This document shows, in pieces, positions 1 through 8,025 of a stretch of DNA of 64,000 bases (positions are counted from its first letter, which is position 1; every line of letters starts with the position of its first letter). The stretch is taken from the NCBI GenBank assembly GCA_963790965.1, contig CAWBQO010000003.1, positions 1,240,001-1,304,000 on the forward strand, written 5' to 3'. The position numbers were made by a program, and so were the translations under genes. Source of the stretch: CAWBQO01 sp963790965 (GTDB lineage Bacteria > Bacteroidota > Rhodothermia > Rhodothermales > DASSAV01). The notes below the pieces were generated by a model that worked only from the letters and a program-made list of their open reading frames with translations, was not told the DNA's origin and did no database searches.

Positions 1-241
1 CGAGGTCCTTTCCGCGCGGCCAGTCGATGCCGCGCCGCTTGGCAAAAGCGAAGGGCGCGAGCGAGGCCGCAGCGAAGAACGTCCGCCAGACGGCCACGGC
101 AAGCCCCGGCGCTTCATCCGCGAAACGAATCAGAATGGGACTAAACGCGAAACTCGTCAGCCCGAGCGCTACGATAATGAAGACGGACGCCGGTGCGGAA
201 GATCCGGTATTTGCAGGTGCACCCGCCCGCTCCGTTTTCAA
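1..241 (-). CDS. DMT-superfamily permease (EamA), N-terminal fragment
   Basis: Reading the minus strand from a TTG at 241 gives an open frame of 80 codons that runs off the window edge. It encodes a hydrophobic stretch (VFIIVALGLTSFAFSPILIR), then FADEAPGLAVAVWRTFFAA and the basic segment AKRRGIDWP. This is the usual start of EamA/RhaT drug/metabolite transporters: first membrane helix, a conserved R near its end, then a W-R-T-x-F-A helix. The protein would be an inner-membrane metabolite exporter or importer of unknown substrate. The TTG overlaps the TGA of the upstream DUF4293 gene (TTGA), so translation is probably coupled. No in-frame ATG or GTG lies nearby, so the start is plausible but unproven. 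Only the N-terminus is visible. Confidence 0.75.
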   Translation of the reverse strand, partial: MKTERAGAPANTGSSAPASVFIIVALGLTSFAFSPILIRFADEAPGLAVAVWRTFFAAASLAPFAFAKRRGIDWPRGKDL

Positions 242-663
242 CGCAGGCGGTCCACGGACCGCACCAGTTTGATGTCGCGTTCGATTCCACGCCGGGCCAT
301 ATAGAACAGGATGTAGGCCGCTATAGGCAGGAGAAGCACGACGAGCAGGGTGGCGAGGGGCGGTTCGCCGCCGGCGCGAAGGAGAACCCCCGACAGGAAG
401 AGTCCGGCGTATAGGATGACCATGAAAGCGATCGTGACAACCTGCGCAAAGACCACGATCTTGCGCTGTCGCTGCCGGTCTCCATACAGGAAGATTGACC
501 AGATGGCGAGCAGTACCACGGCACCGCCGGCCACGAGGACAGCGGGAAGAAACCACGCGAGCATCTGAGCAGGCGGACCATTCCAGAGAAGGTCGATCAG
601 CATCAGGGCAAGGATGGCGAGCGCCCCGAGGGCGAGGTAAACCGACTGTATTCGCTGAATCAT
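238..663 (-). CDS. DUF4293 family membrane protein
   Basis: A 141-residue protein beginning MIQRIQSVYLALGALA, the characteristic N-terminus of DUF4293, a small integral membrane family largely confined to Bacteroidota and relatives. Four hydrophobic segments are visible at about residues 10-28, 37-57, 70-92 and 98-120, followed by a basic cytoplasmic tail (ARRGIERDIKLVRSVDRLR). The reading frame stays open eight codons further upstream, but the family start fits the ATG at 663, so that was chosen. The function of the family is not established. The gene follows the ExbB/ExbD operon beyond a terminator and overlaps the start of the DMT permease, suggesting a small two-gene transcript. Confidence 0.82.
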   Translation of the reverse strand: MIQRIQSVYLALGALAILALMLIDLLWNGPPAQMLAWFLPAVLVAGGAVVLLAIWSIFLYGDRQRQRKIVVFAQVVTIAFMVILYAGLFLSGVLLRAGGEPPLATLLVVLLLPIAAYILFYMARRGIERDIKLVRSVDRLR

Positions 664-820
664 GGGTTGCGGATATGACAAAGGCAAAGGCGAGACCAGC
701 CGTTCTATGAGGCTATTACACCGCCGACGGCGGAGACGTGAACGATGCGGAGAGCAAGCCTGTGCCCTTTGATTCGGGGGGACGACTCAAAACTGCAAGA
801 TAAGGCGGCCGCGCAGGGTG

Positions 821-853
821 AAATAAAGAAAGCCCCACCGTGGCAGGGCTTTC
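821..853 (-). terminator. Rho-independent terminator after the exbB-exbD operon
   Basis: GAAAGCCC (828-835) and GGGCTTTC (846-853) pair over a 10-base loop that can itself pair partly. On the minus strand the stem is followed by TTTATTT (827-821). It sits 33 bases after the stop of the last exbD gene and faces the right way to end that operon. Confidence 0.85.
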
Positions 854-886
854 CAATCCTTTCAACAAGCTGGAGAGAGCAGAATG

Positions 887-1333
887 CTAAAGCTGCCGCT
901 TGCTGGAATAGTTGATGCGGAGCGTGCCCGCTTCGCGCAGCTCCTGCTGCACGTCAGTCACCTGCCCCATTTGCGAAGTCTCGTCGACACGGAGCGAAAC
1001 GATGAGTTTCGGTTGCTCGACGAGCTTGGCGTACATGATGTCGCGTATTTCCGACGTTTCCCCGATGAGCGCGTCGTCGATCTGAACTGCAGACTCGCCG
1101 ACTTGGTTGCCCGCTAGCTTCTTCGGGCCGACGTACACGTACGAGACGAGGCGCTTCTGGTCGATCTTCGTCAGCGCCTCCGCCTCCGGCAGGGTCGTGC
1201 GAACCTGCAGGGTATTCTCGCGAAGAACCGTCGTCACCATGAAGAAGATGAGGAGCATGAAGATGATGTCCGGCATGGATGCCGTCGGAATCTCCTGCTT
1301 CGTTTTCGCTTTCTTCTTAAAATGTACTGACAT
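887..1333 (-). CDS. exbD: ExbD/TolR biopolymer transport protein (second copy)
   Basis: A 148-residue ExbD/TolR family protein. A short basic cytoplasmic N-terminus (KKKAKTKQEIPTASMPDI) leads into one transmembrane helix, IIFMLLIFFMVTTVL, with the conserved Asp (D22) at its start that forms the proton path of ExbB-ExbD motors. The periplasmic domain follows. The protein would sit in the inner membrane with ExbB and energise TonB- or Tol-type outer-membrane processes. It lies 27 bases downstream of a longer exbD, in an operon with exbB. Two non-identical ExbD proteins in tandem are common in Bacteroidota. No tonB lies in the window. Confidence 0.92.
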   Translation of the reverse strand: MSVHFKKKAKTKQEIPTASMPDIIFMLLIFFMVTTVLRENTLQVRTTLPEAEALTKIDQKRLVSYVYVGPKKLAGNQVGESAVQIDDALIGETSEIRDIMYAKLVEQPKLIVSLRVDETSQMGQVTDVQQELREAGTLRINYSSKRQL

Positions 1334-1360
1334 TGCTTATCCGTTTAGAGAAGATCAGGT

Positions 1361-1921
1361 TCAGCCTTCGCCGACCGGATCCGGCTCTGCGATGGAGATG
1401 TTCGCCTTGACCATCTCACGAATTTCGTTATCCGGACCTTTCTCTTCGCGATAGGTCTCGTAGTTCGGATAGCCGCGCTGACGCGCCTCCGTGTCCCAGA
1501 TCTCGCGATAGGCCATCCAGACTTCATCGAGGACCTGAATGTACGTGTCGTACTTGGTGCCGCGGTCCGTCTTGATGGACACAATAGCCTGGTTGGGGCT
1601 TTCGGAGTAGCCTTCGAGCTGCCCGTTGTTAAGGACGTGCTTTTTGACTTCCGCGCGAATCATGTTCACTCCCGAAGACTTGTCCTCGAGCAGGACCTGG
1701 CCCTGCGAGTTGACCAGGATCTTGAGCATATTCCGCTCCTTGACCGGAGGCGGATCGATGTTCTCGTCGAGCTTCGGCGGAAGCTGCATACCGATGCCGG
1801 TATCCACGTCAATCGTAGTCGTGACGAGGAAAAAGATCAGGAGCAGGAACGAGATGTCCGCCATTGAGGAGGTCGGGATATCTGCCCCCGACCTGGAACG
1901 CTTTTTAAGTAGAGCAGCCAT
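1361..1921 (-). CDS. exbD: ExbD/TolR biopolymer transport protein (first copy)
   Basis: A 186-residue ExbD/TolR protein. The cytoplasmic motif SGADIPTSSMADISFLLLIFF contains the conserved membrane-edge Asp (about residue 22) and one transmembrane helix. The periplasmic domain is longer than usual for ExbD (about 140 residues) and includes the typical segment NQAIVSIKTDRGTKYDTYIQVLDEV, where a ligand-like beta-alpha fold is expected. The C-terminal 35 residues (from about RQRGYPNYETYREE) are charged and extend beyond the common domain. This gene is transcribed before the shorter exbD and after a small membrane protein and exbB. It is probably part of one inner-membrane proton-driven motor complex. 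Confidence 0.92.
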   Translation of the reverse strand: MAALLKKRSRSGADIPTSSMADISFLLLIFFLVTTTIDVDTGIGMQLPPKLDENIDPPPVKERNMLKILVNSQGQVLLEDKSSGVNMIRAEVKKHVLNNGQLEGYSESPNQAIVSIKTDRGTKYDTYIQVLDEVWMAYREIWDTEARQRGYPNYETYREEKGPDNEIREMVKANISIAEPDPVGEG

Positions 1922-2062
1922 AGGACCTTGCGATAAGTGCGTCTTTGGGGTGCCGCCACCCGAAAGGTGAACCCTCCGAAATACAGGTGTTACCTGAAGA
2001 TATTACCTGCTGCCTGAGTCGCCGTTCCGTTGGGCGGGCACCAAGCACACAGGTGGACTGCC

Positions 2063-2338
2063 TCAGAGGCCCGTGAGGCCGCGAACGCCGGAAAGAAGAA
2101 GCGCGCCGATGGCAAGAGCCAGGATGACAAGCGTGGCGATGACGCCCGCCTCTATCCACGAATCGACTATCAGGCGAATGATGAGGGCAATCACGAGCGG
2201 CACCGCGACCATGGCGGCAGAGAGCATACTGATCTTGCCCTGAACGACGCTTCGGATGCCGAAGCCGGCTACGGCCAGAATCCCGAGGCCACCCACGATC
2301 AGCACAAGCCAGACGGCAAGTTGAAGTATGGTATCCAT
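2063..2338 (-). CDS. Small membrane protein inside the exbB-exbD operon
   Basis: A 91-residue hydrophobic protein with three predicted membrane segments, at about residues 4-25, 37-57 and 63-84 (WLVLIVGGLGILAVAGFGI, MLSAAMVAVPLVIALIIRL, AGVIATLVILALAIGALLL). The frame is open 30 codons upstream, but that extension is proline- and arginine-rich and unlike the rest, so the ATG at 2338 was chosen. It sits between exbB and the first exbD, all on the minus strand, 127 bases after exbB. I do not recognise a family. Position suggests an accessory subunit of the ExbBD motor, which is inference only. Confidence 0.68.
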   Translation of the reverse strand: MDTILQLAVWLVLIVGGLGILAVAGFGIRSVVQGKISMLSAAMVAVPLVIALIIRLIVDSWIEAGVIATLVILALAIGALLLSGVRGLTGL

Positions 2339-2465
2339 TAAACTTTCGAGTTTGGCGACGCAGCACCGCGCAGGTGGGCCGCGCCCATCGTCAACGATTC
2401 TCAAAGGTGGCGCGGCGCGTTTGGGCACCGCGCCACCATCGAGAGGACTTACTTTAGCGGCTGTC

Positions 2466-3242
2466 TCAGACGGAGCCTGTCGTCGGACCCGTAGAGGTCA
2501 CAACCTTGGTCGTCTTCGTGCTCTGAACCGTATCGACCGGACGACCGGCCTGGAGCAGCACGAGCGAATCGATCAGTTCGATGGACGCCTCCTCCATATC
2601 GACCACGATGCGGTCTACCTTGGAAACGGCGTAGTTATAGAAGAACTGAAGGATGATGGCTGCGATAAGGCCGAAGACCGTCGTAAGAAGGGCTACCTTG
2701 ATACCGCCGGCAACGAGGGCCGGAGAGATATCACCGGCGGCCTCGATGGCGTCGAACGCCGCGACCATGCCGACAACCGTTCCGAGGAAGCCGAACATCG
2801 GGGCCAAGCTGATGAACAGCGAGATCCAGACGAGGCCGCGCTCCAGGAAGCTCATTTCGATGGAGCCATAGGAAACGACCGCCTTTTCGACGGCTTCGAT
2901 GCCTTCGTCGGCGCGGAGCAAACCGGCCTGGAAGACAGACGCGACCGGGCCGCGCTTGTTGGCGCAAACCTCTTCAGCGGCGGGAATACCACCGTCCTCG
3001 AGGGCGCGCTTGACTTGAATGATGAACTTGCGCGTGTTGATGTCCGCGCGGTTCAGGGTGATGATGCGCTCGAAGGCGATCGCCAGACCAATGATCAGGC
3101 AAACGAGGATGGGCCACATATAGTCGCCACCCTCATTAAACCGCAGTACGAGCGTGTTGATAAAGCCTTCACCTGCGGCATCGGCGGCAACGGCGTCCGT
3201 TACCTGCTGCGGAAGCAGCATGAGTGCGCTCAGAAGCTGCAT
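2466..3242 (-). CDS. exbB: MotA/TolQ/ExbB proton channel protein
   Basis: A 258-residue MotA/TolQ/ExbB family protein. A first membrane helix (YMWPILVCLIIGLAIAFERI, about residues 42-61) precedes a cytoplasmic domain. The family core follows: SFLERGLVWISLFISLAPMFGFLGTVVGMVAAF and then ALVAGGIKVALLTTVFGLIAAIILQFFYNY, with the conserved GLxGTVxGM-type and TTxxGLxxAI motifs. It forms the pentameric inner-membrane channel that pairs with ExbD. The ATG at 3242 has a G-rich Shine-Dalgarno (AGGGGG) nine bases upstream; a TTG two codons earlier is less well placed. It is the first gene of the exbB-x-exbD-exbD operon. The C-terminus (VQSTKTTKVVTSTGPTTGSV) is Thr/Ser-rich. Confidence 0.93.
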   Translation of the reverse strand: MQLLSALMLLPQQVTDAVAADAAGEGFINTLVLRFNEGGDYMWPILVCLIIGLAIAFERIITLNRADINTRKFIIQVKRALEDGGIPAAEEVCANKRGPVASVFQAGLLRADEGIEAVEKAVVSYGSIEMSFLERGLVWISLFISLAPMFGFLGTVVGMVAAFDAIEAAGDISPALVAGGIKVALLTTVFGLIAAIILQFFYNYAVSKVDRIVVDMEEASIELIDSLVLLQAGRPVDTVQSTKTTKVVTSTGPTTGSV

Positions 3243-3593
3243 GGACAAATTCCCCCTCTGGATTCGTGCTGATGAACGATAACTGAAATTTCCTGCTAAG
3301 GCAGGCTGCGGAGAACACCGCGACCAACGCTGTTCGATACGCGTTGATGATATTGAAATCCGAAGCGAAAGTCAACGCGGCTCCCCGAGGTGCCGCTGAT
3401 TCTTTCCCGCCCTGCAAGAAGACACTTAAACCGCGGTGAAGTTGCCACGGCCTTTTTGAATCAGATCAAAAGTAATAAAATTTCCGCCACATTGCGCACC
3501 TTCTTCGGCATTTTCTCGTAGGGAGCGCCCACCGCCTCGCGTAGGAGATTCCCCGGTACGCCCCGCACCGACCTTCGGCGGCTGAAGTCGGCC
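3243..3593. other. Intergenic region upstream of exbB
   Basis: A 351-base stretch between lipA and exbB, both on the minus strand, with no convincing gene. On the minus strand a TACTTTTG (3474-3467) matches the Bacteroidota -7 box TAnnTTTG, but no clear TTG lies at the right distance, so it is only a possible exbB promoter with a leader of about 220 bases. An imperfect hairpin (CCGACTTC with GAAGGTCGG, about 3569-3595) lies at the end of lipA. Confidence 0.35.
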
Positions 3594-4469
3594 TTAAAGA
3601 TGCCGCTCCGCATGGTAGGACGAGCGGACGAGCGGGCCGCTCTCGACGTGTTCGATGCCGCGCCGCTCCCCTTCCTCCTTGTACCACGCGAAAACGTCGG
3701 GGTGCACGTACTCTTCCACCGGGAGGTGCATGCGCGTGGGCTGGAGATACTGTCCTATCGTCATGACGTGCAGGCCAAGACCTGCGAAGTCGTCCATCAG
3801 TGCGAGGACCTCCTCCTTCTGTTCGCCAAGACCGACCATGATGCCGCTCTTCGTGCGGAGGCCTTGCGCGCGCGCGCGGCGCAGCACTTCGAGCGAACGA
3901 TCATAAATGGCCTGCGGACGAACCTTTCTGTATAGACGCGGCACGGTTTCCACGTTGTGGTTGAGAATGTCCGGCCGGGCATCGAGCACGATCTGCAGAG
4001 CATCCCAGAGGCCGCGGAAATCGGGAATCAGAACTTCGATGGTGCAACCGTCCTGCACCTCGCGAACGAGCCGGATGGTTTCCGAGAAGATCGGCGCGCC
4101 GCCATCCTTGCGCTCGTCGCGATTAACGCTCGTCACGACCACGTGCCGCAGGTTCATCAGGCGCGCGGCATCGGCCACGCGGCGCGGCTCGTCATAGTCG
4201 AGGCCCGAATCGGGGCGGCCCGTCATGATCGCGCAGAACCCGCAGGAGCGCGTGCAAACGTTTCCGAGGATCATGAACGTGGCCGTTCCTGCGCTCCAGC
4301 ATTCGCCCATGTTCGGGCACCGGGCGCTCTGGCAGACGGTATGCAGGCTATGCGAGTCGATCGTGTCCGCCACGGACTTGTACGTCTCCCCATAAGGCAA
4401 GCGCACGCGCAGCCAGTCGGGACGCCGCCCGGTGCCCGGGGCAGAGGCCCCAACGACGGGAAGCACCAT
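3594..4469 (-). CDS. lipA: Lipoyl synthase
   Basis: A radical-SAM enzyme that inserts two sulfurs into octanoyl groups on lipoyl domains of 2-oxoacid dehydrogenases and the glycine cleavage H protein. The auxiliary cluster motif CQSARCPNMGEC and the SAM cluster motif CTRSCGFC are both intact, and the C-terminal GPLVRSSYHAE supplies the conserved RSSY. Other family blocks are present: TVCQSARCPNMGECW, VVTSVNRDE, LNHNVETVPRLY, KSGIMVGLGE, IGQYLQPT. The frame extends to 4568, but that leader is unconserved. The ATG at 4469 has a GGAG five bases upstream and gives 291 residues, a normal LipA length. A neighbouring ATG at 4472 is also possible. It appears monocistronic. Confidence 0.93.
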   Translation of the reverse strand: MVLPVVGASAPGTGRRPDWLRVRLPYGETYKSVADTIDSHSLHTVCQSARCPNMGECWSAGTATFMILGNVCTRSCGFCAIMTGRPDSGLDYDEPRRVADAARLMNLRHVVVTSVNRDERKDGGAPIFSETIRLVREVQDGCTIEVLIPDFRGLWDALQIVLDARPDILNHNVETVPRLYRKVRPQAIYDRSLEVLRRARAQGLRTKSGIMVGLGEQKEEVLALMDDFAGLGLHVMTIGQYLQPTRMHLPVEEYVHPDVFAWYKEEGERRGIEHVESGPLVRSSYHAERHL

Positions 4470-4803
4470 CATTTCTCCGTCGCCCGATGAAGGCTCGGCG
4501 CGCACGGTGCCGAGCGTGAGATTACCCGGCTTTGACGGCCGGCGGCGAGGGTGGGCGGAATCAGTCATGGATTGGGAGCAAGTTTGCGTGATACAAGGTC
4601 GATGCCAAGATGCGTCGGCGCTTCGGGAGGCACTTAAGATTACCCGACGGCGATCAGGATCTTGTTACCGCCGCGCGGTATATTAGCGTAACAGTTTCCA
4701 GAAGATACCGCCGCGTCAACGCCCTTGGTTCGGGCGCGGTTGCCGAGCCTTTGCATTTGCTTCGCCGGCCGACCTGCCGGTGCTTCTACAAAAACCTTCC
4801 TGT

Positions 4804-6201
4804 ATGCAGCCCTCCATCAGCCACGCCGTGGCTCCCGAAGACGTTCGATCCATTCTAAGCCGGCACCTTTTGACCCGTGGAATGCTCTCGGTGGTGCTCG
4901 ATCTCGAGCGCAGCAAAGGCCGTGTACTCTATGACAAAGTCTCCGGACGCCCCTTTTACGATTTCTTCGGCTTCTACGCTTCGAATGCGCTTGGCGTCAA
5001 TCACGAGGGACTCACGGACGACGCAGATTTTAACGCGCGGCTCCGGCGCGCAGCCATCAACAAGGTTACGAACTCCGACGTGCCGACTGAAGCGTTTGCC
5101 CGCTTTGTGAGCACCTTCGGGCGCGTCGCGATCCCTGAGTACCTTCCGTATGCCTTCTTCATTTCCGGCGGTGCTCTTGCCGTAGAGAACGCCCTCAAGG
5201 CCGCGTTCGATTGGAAGGTGCGCAAGAACTTTGCAAAGGGCTACCGGCGCGAGGTCGGGCACCAGGTGATGCACCTCGAGCAGGCGTTCCACGGGCGCAC
5301 CGGTTATACGCTCTCGCTCACGAACACCGCCGATCCCCGCAAAACCGCATATTACCCGCGTTTCGACTGGCCGCGCATTGTAAATCCCAAGATGCGCTTC
5401 CCGCTGACGGAGGAGAACCAGGAGGCGACCGAAAAGGCAGAGCAGTTGGCGCTCGATCAGGCCAAACGCCACTTTCTGGACCGAAAGGACGACATCGCGT
5501 GCATCATTCTTGAACCCATTCAGGGCGAAGGGGGCGACAACCACTTCCGTCCGGAGTTTCTGCGGGCGCTCAAAGAGCTTACGCTCGAGAACGACGCGCT
5601 GCTCGTCTTTGATGAGGTGCAGACGGGCGTCGGCATTACCGGCGCGTTCTGGGCACACCAGGCGCTCGGCGTCGAGCCGGACCTGATGGCCTTCGGTAAG
5701 AAAACGCAGGTTTGCGGTTTCCTCGGCGGCCGACGCCTCGACGAGGTCGAGGACAACGTCTTCCGCGTCCCGAGCCGCATCAACTCGACCTGGGGCGGCG
5801 ACCTGACCGACATGGTCCGGTTCGACCGGATCCTTGAAGTCATCGAGGAGCAAGACCTCGTCGCTCACGCCGGCCGTGTGGGCGCGCATCTGCTCGATCG
5901 GCTTCATGCGCTCGACGAGGAGCACGTTGCGATCTCCGGCGCCCGCGGCCGGGGCCTCATGTGCGCCTTCGATCTTCCGGACCGAGACTCTCGGGACCGC
6001 GTCATCCAGCGGTGCTTTGATAACGGGCTGATCATTCTCGGATGCGGCACCCGGTCCATCCGCTTCCGTTCTCCTCTTACGATCACGACGGATGAGGTCG
6101 ATACCGGGATAGAAATCATCTCCGACGCCGTTCATGGGCTGGGACTGAACGACGAGGCTGAGGTGAGCGCTTCCGCCAAATCGCTGATCGACGGCGACTG
6201 A
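4804..6201 (+). CDS. lat: L-lysine 6-transaminase (lysine epsilon-aminotransferase)
   Basis: A 465-residue class-III PLP aminotransferase that moves the epsilon-amino group of lysine to 2-oxoglutarate, giving 2-aminoadipate semialdehyde. The match to Lat is close: YDFFGFYASNALGVNH near the N-terminus, FFISGGALAVENALKAAFDWK, the family Q-A-F-H-G-R-x-G-Y block, LEPIQGEGGDNHFR, the cofactor Asp in VFDEVQTGVG, and FGKKTQVCG, where the second Lys is residue 300 when the ATG at 4804 is used. This is the position of the PLP lysine reported for M. tuberculosis Lat, which supports that start over a GTG eight codons upstream. No aminoadipate-semialdehyde dehydrogenase is nearby. The gene stands alone, divergent from lipA. 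The route may serve lysine catabolism. Confidence 0.92.
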   Translation: MQPSISHAVAPEDVRSILSRHLLTRGMLSVVLDLERSKGRVLYDKVSGRPFYDFFGFYASNALGVNHEGLTDDADFNARLRRAAINKVTNSDVPTEAFARFVSTFGRVAIPEYLPYAFFISGGALAVENALKAAFDWKVRKNFAKGYRREVGHQVMHLEQAFHGRTGYTLSLTNTADPRKTAYYPRFDWPRIVNPKMRFPLTEENQEATEKAEQLALDQAKRHFLDRKDDIACIILEPIQGEGGDNHFRPEFLRALKELTLENDALLVFDEVQTGVGITGAFWAHQALGVEPDLMAFGKKTQVCGFLGGRRLDEVEDNVFRVPSRINSTWGGDLTDMVRFDRILEVIEEQDLVAHAGRVGAHLLDRLHALDEEHVAISGARGRGLMCAFDLPDRDSRDRVIQRCFDNGLIILGCGTRSIRFRSPLTITTDEVDTGIEIISDAVHGLGLNDEAEVSASAKSLIDGD

Positions 6202-6263
6202 ACTGTCGGGCGGAGATCCTTTTTGAACGCGCAGGTTTTCGCTCAGGGGGCGATTAGTAAATC

Positions 6264-7919
6264 ATGAAAGTATCAACACGTGCTCTCGCTTGCCGTGCGG
6301 GCGGGCTGTTGGCCCTTGCGGCTTCCATCGTCCTCTTCCCGGCGGGAGGGCCGGTGGCTGCGCAGACGCTCCCGCGCCCTGCGCTTCGCACCGTGAGGGC
6401 AGCCGACTACAACGCCTTTTCTTTTGTGCCGCGCACGGACGCAGCCATGAAAACGGCCGTTGCGCCCGCATCCACCTTCCGGGTAGATTTTAGCGACAAC
6501 TTTCCTGAAAAGGCCAAGATTGCCTTCCAGTACGCCGCCAACATCTGGGCGTCCCACCTGCAGAGCAGCGTCACGGTTGTGATAGAGGCGCACTGGGAGG
6601 CGCTGGACGAAGGTGTGCTTGGGTCAGCCGGGCCGTACCTGACGGGCAATTTTAATGGTGCCCCCGTCCGCAACACGTGGTACCCCTTTGCGCTTGCGGA
6701 CGCTATTTCCGGCACGAACCTGCATGGCGACTCGCCCGATATCTTCGCGCAGTTCAGCAGCGCCTTCGACAACTGGTACTTTGAACTCGATGGCAACACG
6801 CCTCCGAACACGTATGACTTCGTGACGGTGGTCCTTCATGAGCTCGGCCACGGCCTCGGGTTTACAGGATCATTCGACTACGACAACGGCGACGATACCG
6901 ACTACGACGAGTGCCCCAATGTTGGGACGGGATACGGCTGCTGGGGTATCCCGGCGAACGAGAGTGGCACGCTTGTTTACCCTTATATCTTCGACCGGTT
7001 CACCGAGGACGGACAGGAGCGCGCGCTGCTAAATACTGCGGTGTATGGCAACCCATCACTGGAGCTTGGGGTCGCGCTAACGAGCCGCGCGGTTTTCTTC
7101 GACGGCGACGCCGTTCGCCTGATCAACAAGGACATCCCGGTCGATCTATTTGCACCTGAGAATTTCGAGGCCGGCTCCAGCTACGCGCATCTCGATGAAC
7201 AATCATTTCGCCCAAACACGCCCCAAGGCGTGAACGCGCTGATGACGCCGTATCTTGCCGCCGCGGAGGCCATTCATAGTCCCGGGCCGCTCGCGTGCGC
7301 GATCTTTCAGGACATCGGTTGGCCGCTCGCGGCGAACTGCCTGACCCTCATCTCGACCGGCATCGAGTCGTATCAGGAGCCGGTGGTGGCCGGCACCGAC
7401 GTGACGCTCTCCTGGCAGCTCGCTGCCACGCTGAACCTCGACCGCATCGTCATCGAGCGCCTGCGCCGCTATACCAGCACGACGTACGACTCCGTTGGCG
7501 TCGTGACGGGTACCGCGGCCAAGGAGATGACGCAGCAAATCAAGCTCGAAAACCAGCCCGCGGGAACGTATTACTACCGGTTGCGCCTCGTTTATGCCGC
7601 TGGCGCGAGAACGGAATACAGCCCCTCTCGCGAAGTCGTGATCAAGCTCGACGGCGACTACGAACTGTCCGCGTTTAGCCCAAATCCGACGCGGAACCGC
7701 GCTCAGGCGGTCGTCATGGTGGGCAAGTCGCAGCGCGTGTATGCCGAACTGTACGACGTTGTCGGGCGGCGGCTCTCGTACGTCTTTAACCGCAACCTCG
7801 TGGCAGACAGGCAAGACTCGATCTCGTTCTCGATGGCCGGAATGCCGTCCGGGATGTACTTCGTCCACGTCGTTGGAGACGACTTCACGGCAACGCGGCG
7901 GATCACGTTCGTTCGGTAG
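6264..7919 (+). CDS. Secreted metallopeptidase-like protein with T9SS sorting domain
   Basis: A 551-residue exported protein. The signal peptide (about residues 1-34) ends near GPVAAQ. The central domain, about residues 70-355, carries HELGHGLGF (H192, E193, H196), a zinc-binding HExxH as in gluzincin/metzincin-like peptidases. A third zinc ligand is not obvious, because the residues after the motif are TGSFDYDNGDD. Residues about 360-465 look like a fibronectin-type beta domain. The last 85 residues (SAFSPNPTRN, YDVVGRRL, MPSGMYFVHV, RRITFVR) are a type A T9SS sorting domain, so the protein should be exported, crossed by the type IX system and attached to or released from the surface. Substrate unknown. 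It follows lat by 62 bases and ends at a strong hairpin. Confidence 0.85.
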   Translation: MKVSTRALACRAGGLLALAASIVLFPAGGPVAAQTLPRPALRTVRAADYNAFSFVPRTDAAMKTAVAPASTFRVDFSDNFPEKAKIAFQYAANIWASHLQSSVTVVIEAHWEALDEGVLGSAGPYLTGNFNGAPVRNTWYPFALADAISGTNLHGDSPDIFAQFSSAFDNWYFELDGNTPPNTYDFVTVVLHELGHGLGFTGSFDYDNGDDTDYDECPNVGTGYGCWGIPANESGTLVYPYIFDRFTEDGQERALLNTAVYGNPSLELGVALTSRAVFFDGDAVRLINKDIPVDLFAPENFEAGSSYAHLDEQSFRPNTPQGVNALMTPYLAAAEAIHSPGPLACAIFQDIGWPLAANCLTLISTGIESYQEPVVAGTDVTLSWQLAATLNLDRIVIERLRRYTSTTYDSVGVVTGTAAKEMTQQIKLENQPAGTYYYRLRLVYAAGARTEYSPSREVVIKLDGDYELSAFSPNPTRNRAQAVVMVGKSQRVYAELYDVVGRRLSYVFNRNLVADRQDSISFSMAGMPSGMYFVHVVGDDFTATRRITFVR

Positions 7920-7950
7920 ACCGGGTCCCCTCCGCCCTTGCTCGTAATTT

Positions 7951-7993
7951 GCAAAGAAGCCCCGTCACTCGAAAGGGAGACGGGGCTTCTTGC
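7951..7993. terminator. Bidirectional terminator hairpin
   Basis: AGAAGCCCCGTC (7955-7966) pairs perfectly with GACGGGGCTTCT (7979-7990), extended by flanking GCA/TGC. It lies between the convergent T9SS metallopeptidase and sixA genes and can end both. Short T-rich sequence flanks each side (TTCTT on plus, AAATT on minus). Confidence 0.8.
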
Positions 7994-8025
7994 AAGGGGC
8001 GCTGTTGCTCACGGGGGCAAGTCGT

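Noticed and set aside
2328..3272. Plus-strand frame of 314 codons opposite exbB
   Set aside because: Antisense to the conserved exbB gene; composition Asp/Arg/Gly-rich without motifs.
4855..6135. Long minus-strand frame opposite lat
   Set aside because: It is the antisense shadow of a clearly conserved aminotransferase gene and has no family features.
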